Assembly: GCF_015704865.1 (NCBI RefSeq)
Contig: NZ_JADQTO010000010.1
Coordinates: forward strand, 186,001 to 250,000
DNA: 64,000 bases
Reading direction: 5' to 3'
Origin: Actinoplanes aureus
GTDB lineage: Bacteria; Actinomycetota; Actinomycetes; Mycobacteriales; Micromonosporaceae
Of this stretch, positions 50,648-57,526 are shown piece after piece (position 1 is the stretch's first letter; every line of letters begins with the position of its first letter). Position numbers and translations under genes: made by a program. Under the pieces are notes generated by a model. That model was given only the letters and a program-made list of their open reading frames with translations, made no database searches and was not told the DNA's origin.

Positions 50648-51052
50648 GTGGCGCGGGTGCGTCACTCTGAGGTGGTGTTACGCCTCATTCTCAACATCCT
50701 GTGGTTCATCTTCTTCGGCTTCGCGCTCGGGATCGCGTACGGGATCGCCGCGCTCATCTGTTTCCTGCTCATCGTGACGATCCCGTTCGGCGTCGCCTCG
50801 CTGCGGCTGGCCGTCTACGCGATGTGGCCGTTCGGCCGGACGATCGAGAGCCGTCCCGGCGTCCACGTCGCGTCCGGCATCGCCAACATCCTGTGGCTGG
50901 TGCTGGCCGGCTGGTGGATCGCGGTCGCCCACATCCTCGCCGGGATCGCCCAGTGCGTGACGATCATCGGCATCCCGTTCGGCATCGCCAACTTCAAGCT
51001 GGTCCCGGCCGCGCTCTGGCCGCTCGGCCGGGAGATCGTCACGCTGCCCTGA
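50648..51052 (+). CDS. YccF-family inner membrane protein
   Basis: This 134-residue protein has two similar hydrophobic halves, RLILNILWFIFFGFALGIAYG and SGIANILWLVLAGWWIAVAHILAGIAQCVTIIGIPFGIANFKL, matching the YccF (DUF307) domain. Each half has two helices with an IPFG turn. Function is unknown in the family. GTG 50648 is used; GTG 50675, giving V(M)LRLILNIL, is an alternative that better matches relatives but has a poor ribosome site. The 3' end overlaps the convergent MarR gene by 14 nt. Confidence 0.88.
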   Translation: MARVRHSEVVLRLILNILWFIFFGFALGIAYGIAALICFLLIVTIPFGVASLRLAVYAMWPFGRTIESRPGVHVASGIANILWLVLAGWWIAVAHILAGIAQCVTIIGIPFGIANFKLVPAALWPLGREIVTLP

Positions 51053-51512
51053 GTCCGGCCAGGATCCGCTCGGCCAGCGCGGCGAACTGCGCCACCTCGT
51101 CCGGGGTCAGCGCCGCGAACCAGTCCGCCACCGCCTCCTCGTCGCCCGCGTCCCGCTCGCTCCAGTAGCGAGCGCCGTCCGCGGTCGCCACGAGGAGGCG
51201 GCGGCGTTTGTCGGCCGGATCCGGCTCGGTACGCAGCATGCCTTTGCGTTGCAGCGCGGCGACGAGCTGGGCCGCGTTCTGATGGGTGGTCCCGAGCGCG
51301 GCGGCGGCCTCGGTCAGCGCCGGGCGGTCCAGCGCCCGCACCACGGTGAGCAGGGCCGCCTGCTGGGTGGTGAGCCCGTCGGCGCGCAGGCGGTCGTCCA
51401 TCAGGTAGCGCAGCCGCTGTCCCAGCAGCAGGCTGGCCCGGAAGGCGCGCACCGGGGGTGTGAGCCGCGAACTCTCCCCCAGATCGAAGAGGGTCTTTTC
51501 CTGATCCGACAT
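51039..51512 (-). CDS. MarR-family transcriptional regulator
   Basis: This 157-residue protein has the MarR winged helix (LTTQQAALLTVVRALDRPALTEAAAALGTTHQNAAQLVAALQRKGML followed by the basic wing DPADKRRRLLVATADG). ATG 51512 is preceded by a TATATT that can serve as a leaderless -10. It is divergent from a glycosyltransferase gene, and two AT-rich boxes lie between and just inside the two genes. It probably represses itself and the glycosyltransferase gene until a ligand binds. Confidence 0.92.
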   Translation of the reverse strand: MSDQEKTLFDLGESSRLTPPVRAFRASLLLGQRLRYLMDDRLRADGLTTQQAALLTVVRALDRPALTEAAAALGTTHQNAAQLVAALQRKGMLRTEPDPADKRRRLLVATADGARYWSERDAGDEEAVADWFAALTPDEVAQFAALAERILAGLRAA

Positions 51513-51514
51513 CT

Positions 51515-51526
51515 GCAATATATTAC
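51515..51526. promoter_or_regulatory. MarR-type box 1 over the divergent promoters
   Basis: GCAATATATTAC, with palindromic core AATATATT, overlaps the likely -10 elements of both divergent genes: TATATT at 51519-51524 for the glycosyltransferase gene and at 51522-51517 for the MarR gene. It is strikingly AT-rich here. Confidence 0.75.
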
Positions 51527-51530
51527 ACGC

Positions 51531-52778
51531 ATGGTCAGCAATATATTACCTACATCGATCTGCCTGCTGCCGCACTGCGCCTACCTGTCACAGACGTCCC
51601 GGATGATCGAGATCTACCGGGCACTCCAGCAGCGGGGCATCACCCCTCGGGTGGCCACCTACGGCGGCACCTACGAGACCGCGCTGCGCGCCGCCGGCAT
51701 CGACTACGACCTGGTCGGGCCGCGGATGGACGACGAGCGCTGCGCACGCTTCCTGCGCGAGCAGCCGAGCAGCGGCCCGGTCCGGCAGAGCGGCTACAGC
51801 GACCAGGAGCTGCGGGCGTACGCGACGGCCGAGGCCGAGTACTTCACCCGCCACGGCATCGACACCGTGGTCACCGGTTTCTCCCTGACCGCCACGCTGT
51901 CCAGCCGGCTCGCCGGGGTCCGCCTGGTCACCGAGCACTCGGCCAGCTGGGTGCCGCCGGTCTTCGAGAGCCGCCCGCTGCCGCCGGCCGTACGGTTCAC
52001 CGCCGCGCTGCTGAACCGGGTGAGGTTCTACTGCGGCGGCTTCAACCGGGTCGCCGCCGAGCTGGGCGTCGCCGGACTGCCCAGCACCGCCGCCCTGCTC
52101 CTCGGCGACCTCACCCTGGTCACCGAGGCGCCCGAGGTGCTCGGCCTGCCCGCCGAGCGGATCGAGGCCTGGCGGCCGGGCCGCGGTTACCGCCCGGAGA
52201 CCCGGCTGCGGGTCACCGGCCCGCTCTTCGCCCACCTGCCGATCCCGCTGCCCGACGAGGTGGAGCGGTTCCTCGACCGGCCCGGCCCGGTCGTCTACGT
52301 GGCCATCACCTCCAGCTCCCCCGCCCTGGTCCGCGCGACGGTGAGCGCCCTGCGCCCGCTCGGCGCCCGCATCCTGGTCGCCGGCACCGTCCACGACCTC
52401 GGTGACCTCGCCGACGACCGGGTGCTGGTCGCCGGAGTCCTGCCGAGCCACCTGGTGATGCCCCGCGTCGACCTGGCCGTCACCGCCGGTGGGCAGGGCA
52501 GCGTGCAGACCGCGATGGCCGCCGGCGTACCGCTGCTCGGCCTCCCGCTCCAACCCGAGCAGAGGCTCAACGTCACCCTGGTGGAGCGGCGCGGCGCCGG
52601 CCGCTGGGTCCGGCCAGGTGACGCCGGCGGCGCGCGCCTGACGGCAAGCGCCGGGGAACTGCTCGGCGACGACCGCTACCGGCAGGCCGCCGAGGTGATC
52701 CGCAAGCTGTACGCCGAGATCGACGGTCCCGGCAACGCCGCCGACGCGATCCTCAGTCAGCAGGGCCCCGGACGGTAG
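51531..52778 (+). CDS. Glycosyltransferase, GT1/MGT-like (GT-B fold)
   Basis: This 415-residue protein has the two Rossmann-like halves of macrolide-type glycosyltransferases. The donor site region GPVVYVAITSSSPALVRATVSALRPLG and a late VTAGGQGSVQTAMAAGVPLLGLPLQPEQRLNVTLVERRGAGR correspond to the GT1 signature, with TAGGQGS in place of the usual THGGxGS. ATG 51531 lies 6 nt after a TATATT -10, so the mRNA is leaderless. MarR control suggests that it inactivates or modifies a toxic small molecule. Confidence 0.85.
   Translation: MVSNILPTSICLLPHCAYLSQTSRMIEIYRALQQRGITPRVATYGGTYETALRAAGIDYDLVGPRMDDERCARFLREQPSSGPVRQSGYSDQELRAYATAEAEYFTRHGIDTVVTGFSLTATLSSRLAGVRLVTEHSASWVPPVFESRPLPPAVRFTAALLNRVRFYCGGFNRVAAELGVAGLPSTAALLLGDLTLVTEAPEVLGLPAERIEAWRPGRGYRPETRLRVTGPLFAHLPIPLPDEVERFLDRPGPVVYVAITSSSPALVRATVSALRPLGARILVAGTVHDLGDLADDRVLVAGVLPSHLVMPRVDLAVTAGGQGSVQTAMAAGVPLLGLPLQPEQRLNVTLVERRGAGRWVRPGDAGGARLTASAGELLGDDRYRQAAEVIRKLYAEIDGPGNAADAILSQQGPGR
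51538..51549. promoter_or_regulatory. MarR-type box 2 inside the glycosyltransferase start
   Basis: A second exact GCAATATATTAC lies 23 bp after the first and falls within codons 3-7 of the glycosyltransferase gene. Two exact 12-mers at this spacing suggest paired dimers on nearby faces of the helix. Confidence 0.7.
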
Positions 52779-52836
52779 AGTTTTCTCCCCCTCGAACCGG
52801 GGTGCAGGCGTCAGCGATTACCAGCGGTTTCGTCAA

Positions 52837-52842
52837 TAGCGT
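52837..52842 (+). promoter_or_regulatory. -10 box for a leaderless MacB-like ATPase transcript
   Basis: TAGCGT lies 6 nt before ATG 52849 with no ribosome site, the same hexamer and geometry as at 22603-22608. Confidence 0.5.
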
Positions 52843-52848
52843 CGAACC

Positions 52849-53589
52849 ATGACGACGACAGTGCAAACCACCGCCGCGGTCTCGCTGCGCGGGGTCACCC
52901 GCACCTACGGCCGCGGCTCCGCGGCGATCCGCGCGGTCGACGACGTCGACCTGGATCTGCCGCGCGGCGGGTGGACCGCGGTGATGGGACCGTCCGGCTC
53001 GGGCAAGTCCACGCTGCTGCACCTGGCGGCCGGGCTGGAGCGGGCCGACGCGGGCCGGGTGGTGGTGGCCGGCACCGACATCACCGACGCCGGCGACCAG
53101 CAGCTCACCGAGCTGCGGCGGACCCGGATCGGCTTCGTCTTCCAGAGCTTCAACCTGATCGGCTCGCTGACCGCCGAGCAGAACGTGGCGCTGCCCCTGC
53201 GACTCGCCGGCCGCGCGCCCCGCCGCTCCGAGGTGCGGTCGGTCCTCGCCTCGGTGGGGCTCGCCGACCGGGTCCGGCACCGGCCCCGGGAGTTGTCCGG
53301 CGGCCAGCAGCAGCGGGTCGCCATCGCCCGGGCCATGGTGACCCGGCCGGACGTGCTCTTCGCCGACGAACCCACCGGTGCCCTGGACTCCACGTCCGCG
53401 CGTACCGTGCTGGACCTGCTGCGGGCCATGGCGGACGCCGGGCAGAGCATCGTCATGGTGACCCACGATCCGGGCGCGGCGGCCCGCGCCGACGCGGTGG
53501 TCTTCCTCCGCGACGGGCGGATCGTCGACCGGCTGGCCGGCGCGGACACGCACGCGGTCGCCGAGCGGCTCGCGGCCTGGGAGCGCTGA
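52849..53589 (+). CDS. ABC transporter ATPase, MacB/LolD type
   Basis: This 246-residue ATPase has Walker A (GPSGSGKST), Q-loop (FVFQSFNLIGSLTAEQN), signature (LSGGQQQR), Walker B (VLFADEPTGALD) and switch His (VTHDPGAAA). It lies 1 nt before the FtsX-like permease gene. Such pairs act as mechanotransmitters in peptide or antibiotic resistance or lipoprotein export, not as ordinary channels. The specific cargo is not predictable. Confidence 0.93.
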   Translation: MTTTVQTTAAVSLRGVTRTYGRGSAAIRAVDDVDLDLPRGGWTAVMGPSGSGKSTLLHLAAGLERADAGRVVVAGTDITDAGDQQLTELRRTRIGFVFQSFNLIGSLTAEQNVALPLRLAGRAPRRSEVRSVLASVGLADRVRHRPRELSGGQQQRVAIARAMVTRPDVLFADEPTGALDSTSARTVLDLLRAMADAGQSIVMVTHDPGAAARADAVVFLRDGRIVDRLAGADTHAVAERLAAWER

Positions 53590-53590
53590 G

Positions 53591-55519
53591 ATGTTGCGAC
53601 TGGCCCGGGCCGGGGCCGAACGGGTTTCCTTCGGTTTTCCGCCGCGGGAAGGCATTGCCGAACGCTGGAGCCTGTTCGTCGGCGCGACCCTGTCGGTGTG
53701 CCTCGGTGTCGCGCTGGTGCAGTCCTCGCTGCTCCTGCTGATCACGGCGGCCACCATGGACACGCCCGGCGGCCTGTCCCCCACCGAACGGCTGCGCTTC
53801 GACGACGGCCGCACGGCCGCCGTCTCCATGCTCGGCGTGGTGATGGGCGGCGCCGCCTTTCTGGCGATCTTCATCATCAGCTCGACCTTCGCCTTCACCG
53901 TGGACCAGCGCCGCCGGGACCTGGCGCTGCTGCGCCTGGTCGGCGGCAGCCGGGGCCAGCTGCGCCGGCTGCTGCTCGGTGAGGCGGTGCTGCTCGGCAC
54001 GCTCGGCGCCGGTCTGGGCATCCCGGCCGGGCTCGGCGTGATGGCCGTGCAGGCCTGGCTGATGCGGCGCATGGGATTCGTACCGGACGGCTTCCACGGC
54101 CAGTGGCGCATGTGGATCCTCGGCGCGTCCATCGGCACCGGCCTGGTGCTGGCCGTCGCCGGTGCGATGGCCGCCGCCCACCGGGCCGCCCGGGTACGCC
54201 CGCTCGACGCCCTGCGCGACTCCGGCGAGGCGACCCGGGTGATGACCGCCGGCCGGTGGATCCTCGGGCTGCTGTTCCTCGGCGGCGCCCTGGCCCTGGC
54301 CATCGTGGCCCCGCACGGCGGCCCGGCCGGCGGTCAGGCGATGGCGATGAACGTGCCGCTCTGCGCCGCGGTGGCGGCCGCCGCCTTCGGCCCGCTGCTC
54401 ATCCCGGCCGTGGCCCGCCTCATCCCGACCGGCACGGGCGGCCCGCTCGGCTCGCTGACCCGGGCCAACCTGCGTGACGGGCGGCGGCGCAGCGCCTCGG
54501 TGGCCGCGCCGGTGACCGTCCTGGTCGCCCTGGTCCTGGGGCAGGCCGGGGCGTCGGCCTCGTTCACCACGTCCGGCATCGAGCAGTTGCGCCGGACCAC
54601 CGCGGCCGACCTGGTCGTCGAATCGTCCGGGCCGATCGGCGAGCGGATCGCCGCGGTGCCCGGGGTGGCCTCGGCGTCGACCGAGATCGAGCTGCCCGCC
54701 CAGATCACCACCGGCGCAGGTGAAGACCGGGAGACCAGCACCATCACCGTGCTGGTCGTGGACTTCGCGGCGTACGCGCGAACGCATCCGGGCAGCGAGG
54801 CGCTGCTCGGCCTGGACCACCGCACGGCCGCGACCGGTCCGGGCGGCGACATCTCCGCCGGCACCACGCGCGTCGAACTGCCCGGTCTCGACCTGGGCGA
54901 CCTTCCGGTCGCCGCGGGCGTGCCCGCCGCCGTCAGCGGCGGTGCGGACCTGCTGCTTCCGCGCGGCATGGTGCCGCCGGCTCAGCTCACCTCGGCGCCG
55001 AGTGCCACGTTCGTACGCGTAACGCCCGGCACCGCCCTCCCCGACCTGACCGCACACGGAAAGGTCTCCACGGTCGACCGCTGGCTCGCCGCCGACGCCG
55101 AGACGCGCGGCTCCACCAGCAACAAGATCATGGTGCTGGTGCTCGGACTAGGCGCCCTGTACGCCCTGGTCGGCGTGGTCAACTCGGTGGTGATCGGCGC
55201 GGCAGCCCGCCGACGCGAGTTCGCCGAGGCACGGGTGACCGGCCTGTCCCGCGGCCAGGTGATCCGTGCGGCGCTGGCCGAGTCGTCGGCCGTCAGCGTC
55301 GCCGGGATCCTGCTCGGACTGGTCGCCGCCGGCGGCGCGTTCATCGCCGTCCTGAACACCACGGCGGCGGTGACCGGTACCGCGACGCTCGATCCGCCGT
55401 GGACGCTGTTCGCCGGGTTGACCGCAACGATCCTGCTGGCCACCGGCGTGACAAGCGTGATCACCTCATGGTCGGCAACCCGCGAGCGGCCGGTGCTGCT
55501 GCTCGGCGCCCGGGAGTAG
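53591..55519 (+). CDS. ABC permease with two FtsX-like domains
   Basis: This 642-residue membrane protein has an N-terminal helix, a first FtsX domain (three helices; about 75-200), two central helices (about 225-280), an extracellular domain (about 305-505) and a second FtsX domain (about 510-640). The double FtsX layout is typical of actinobacterial MacB-like exporters that work as a single polypeptide with one ATPase. An 8-bp dyad lies about 30 nt after its stop. Confidence 0.9.
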   Translation: MLRLARAGAERVSFGFPPREGIAERWSLFVGATLSVCLGVALVQSSLLLLITAATMDTPGGLSPTERLRFDDGRTAAVSMLGVVMGGAAFLAIFIISSTFAFTVDQRRRDLALLRLVGGSRGQLRRLLLGEAVLLGTLGAGLGIPAGLGVMAVQAWLMRRMGFVPDGFHGQWRMWILGASIGTGLVLAVAGAMAAAHRAARVRPLDALRDSGEATRVMTAGRWILGLLFLGGALALAIVAPHGGPAGGQAMAMNVPLCAAVAAAAFGPLLIPAVARLIPTGTGGPLGSLTRANLRDGRRRSASVAAPVTVLVALVLGQAGASASFTTSGIEQLRRTTAADLVVESSGPIGERIAAVPGVASASTEIELPAQITTGAGEDRETSTITVLVVDFAAYARTHPGSEALLGLDHRTAATGPGGDISAGTTRVELPGLDLGDLPVAAGVPAAVSGGADLLLPRGMVPPAQLTSAPSATFVRVTPGTALPDLTAHGKVSTVDRWLAADAETRGSTSNKIMVLVLGLGALYALVGVVNSVVIGAAARRREFAEARVTGLSRGQVIRAALAESSAVSVAGILLGLVAAGGAFIAVLNTTAAVTGTATLDPPWTLFAGLTATILLATGVTSVITSWSATRERPVLLLGARE

Positions 55520-55548
55520 ACACGTTACTCACAGTAGTTCACCTTGCG

Positions 55549-55566
55549 TGGGTGACAGGTCACCCA
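55549..55566. promoter_or_regulatory. 8-bp dyad after the exporter operon
   Basis: TGGGTGAC-AG-GTCACCCA, a perfect 18-bp near-continuous palindrome, is followed by TAGGTT 8 bp later. It could be an operator for a promoter facing the kinase-like gene, or part of a weak terminator for the exporter operon. Confidence 0.45.
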
Positions 55567-55736
55567 GAGACAGCCTAGGTTAACGCTGGGTCGCCGGATG
55601 CCAACTGGCTGAGGCGGCCGCAGGTCCACCGCCCGGTGTCGCGCTTGGACGGTCCGCGTGGCCGGCGACCGCTCGCCGGTCGCGGCCCGTCCCGGCCGCC
55701 ACCGGCGATCTCTTCCCCCGAACGCCGAAGGATGCG

Positions 55737-56438
55737 ATGAGACCCGGCCCCGACGAGCCGCCGGCAGGACCGTGGCGGATCGAGACGCTCGCCGACTTCG
55801 CCCGCGCGCTGACCAAAGCCGCCGACCGGGCCACCGGCCGCCCGCTGATCCTCGCGATCGACGGACGCGGCGGCGCGGGCAAATCCAGCCTGGCCGGCCG
55901 GCTGCTGCCCGCGATACCGGGATCCGCCGTAGTGCACACCGACGACGTGGCCTGGTGGCACTCCCGCTTCGGCTGGTCCGACCTGATGGCCGATCACGTA
56001 CTCACGCCCCTGCACGCGGGCGGGGCCGTCAGCTTCACACCACCGGCCTGGCGGGAACGAGGCCGGCCCGGCAGTATCGAGGTCCCCGCCGGTTGTAGCG
56101 CCGTTCTCGTCGAGGGAGTCGGAGCCTCCCGGCAGGAGCTGATCCACCTGATCGACGTCGCCGTCTGGGTCCAGTCCGACTTCGCCCACGCCGAGGAACG
56201 CGGCCTCCAGCGCGACATCGAACGCGACGGCCTCGACCCGGCCACCGCCCGCCACGAGTGGGACGAGTGGATGGCCGAGGAGATTCCCTTCCTCAGCCAC
56301 GACCGTCCTTGGGAGCGGGCCGACTTCGTCGTCTCCGGCACCCCCACCCAGCGCCACGACCCGCAAACCCAGGTCGTGGCGGCACCCCCCTTTCTAGATC
56401 GAGGTTCTACCGGTCCAGCTTCTTCGGGGTACGCGTAA
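55737..56438 (+). CDS. Uridine-kinase-like P-loop protein
   Basis: This 233-residue cytoplasmic protein has a Walker A (IDGRGGAGKSS) and the substrate-site patterns of actinobacterial uridine-kinase-like proteins (HTDDVAWWHSRFGWSDLM, VLVEGVGASRQ). The C-terminal 40 residues look disordered. GAAGGATG precedes the ATG. It stands alone after the exporter operon; the nucleoside substrate is assumed from family resemblance. Confidence 0.82.
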   Translation: MRPGPDEPPAGPWRIETLADFARALTKAADRATGRPLILAIDGRGGAGKSSLAGRLLPAIPGSAVVHTDDVAWWHSRFGWSDLMADHVLTPLHAGGAVSFTPPAWRERGRPGSIEVPAGCSAVLVEGVGASRQELIHLIDVAVWVQSDFAHAEERGLQRDIERDGLDPATARHEWDEWMAEEIPFLSHDRPWERADFVVSGTPTQRHDPQTQVVAAPPFLDRGSTGPASSGYA

Positions 56439-56634
56439 CCGGCGTCCCGCCGAAGCCGACCCCGTCCCCGCTCTCCCAGCGCAAGCCAAGCTTCCCCTGA
56501 CGGCCCCAGCGCGACCGCCGGGAAACACCATCACCCGAAGGTCACAGCGACGAACGCGAGCAGTCGCGGTTCGCCTTCAGCCGCCGCCTGCGGATCGTGG
56601 TGGATCGGGTGGGCGGGAGCGCACCTTCGTGGTC

Positions 56635-56712
56635 AGGGACTTGTCCGGCCCAACGTGGGTGCTGTCTGGCGGCCGTTGAGACAGCATTTGAGCTTGGGCC
56701 AAGCAAGATCAC
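56635..56712 (-). repeat. Structured dispersed repeat, copy 2 (inverted relative to copy 1)
   Basis: Read on the minus strand from 56712, this 78-bp copy keeps GTGATCTTGCTTGG, the inner stem TGCTGTCT/AGACAGCA, the outer GGCCCA/TGGGCC and the GGGCCGGACAAG end. Differences from copy 1 are five substitutions and one 1-nt indel, and none disrupts the inner stem. It lies in the convergent gap after the kinase gene and 17 nt from the stop of the small acidic gene. Confidence 0.85.
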
Positions 56713-56729
56713 CCTGACTACGGAAGCCC

Positions 56730-56909
56730 CTAGTCGGGCGCCTCGGTGGAGCCGGCCTTCTCGGTCACGTCGTCGGCGCCCTCGGGCACCTCGCGGTCCT
56801 CGCGGCTGGGCAGCGGCAGATCCGGCACCACCAGGTCCTCCTGGCCGGGCGGGGCCGGCGGGTCCGGGGTGAGCGGTGGGCGCGGTTCGGCTTGGTCGGT
56901 CATGGCCAT
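56730..56909 (-). CDS. Small proline-rich acidic hypothetical protein
   Basis: This 59-residue protein (start ATG 56909, GGGAAA upstream) is almost all Pro, Glu, Asp and Ala with no predicted fold, membrane segment or motif. An upstream TTG at 56936 would add nine residues. I have no function for it. It is divergent from the NAD(P)H oxidoreductase gene. Confidence 0.55.
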   Translation of the reverse strand: MAMTDQAEPRPPLTPDPPAPPGQEDLVVPDLPLPSREDREVPEGADDVTEKAGSTEAPD

Positions 56910-56944
56910 GCTGTTTCCCGTTTCCGGCTGCGACAATCCCCGGC

Positions 56945-57526
56945 GTGATCAACGTGCACGTCATCTACGCGCATCCCGGTGGGCACGGCTTCACCGGGGA
57001 AGTGCTCGACGCGTTCCGGGAAGGGCTGGCGGAGGCGGGGCACGCGTACACGGTGTCGGATCTCTACCGGATGGGGTTCCGGCCGGACCTGAGCCGGGCC
57101 GAGCTCGAGCGACGCGACGGTGACCCGGTTCCGGAGGACGTGGCGGCGGAGCAGGCCCGCCTGGACGCCGCCGACGTGTGGGTGTTCGTCTACCCGGTCT
57201 GGTGGGCCGACTGCCCGGCGCTGCTCAAGGGCTGGTTCGACCGGGTCTGGAGCGTGGGGTGGGCCTACAAGCCGATGCGGCTTCGCCCGGCCCGCACCGC
57301 GCTCGTGCTCTGCACCGCCGGGTACGACGTCGCCGAGCTGGAGGCCTCCGGCGTTCATCAGGCGATGCGCACCGCGATGATCACCGACCGGATCGGCGGG
57401 CGGGCCGAGCGGAGCGAGTTCGTCGTGCTCGGTGGTTCCACGCTGCGCGGTGACGACCCGCGCCGCTGGGCCGAGGTCAGAGCAGAGCACCTGCGGCGGG
57501 TGCGTGAACTGGGCCGGGCTCTGTGA
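56945..57526 (+). CDS. NAD(P)H-dependent oxidoreductase, flavodoxin-like (NQO1/KefF type)
   Basis: This 193-residue flavoprotein has the flavodoxin-fold start INVHVIYAHPGGHGFTGEVLDAFREGL, the mid motif VWVFVYPVWWADCPALLKGWFDRVW and GWAYKPM. Relatives are quinone reductases or regulators of KefC potassium channels. GTG 56945 lacks a ribosome site; a -10-like GACAAT sits 7 nt upstream, again suggesting a leaderless mRNA. The 3' end overlaps the convergent GGDEF gene by 50 nt. Confidence 0.9.
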   Translation: MINVHVIYAHPGGHGFTGEVLDAFREGLAEAGHAYTVSDLYRMGFRPDLSRAELERRDGDPVPEDVAAEQARLDAADVWVFVYPVWWADCPALLKGWFDRVWSVGWAYKPMRLRPARTALVLCTAGYDVAELEASGVHQAMRTAMITDRIGGRAERSEFVVLGGSTLRGDDPRRWAEVRAEHLRRVRELGRAL

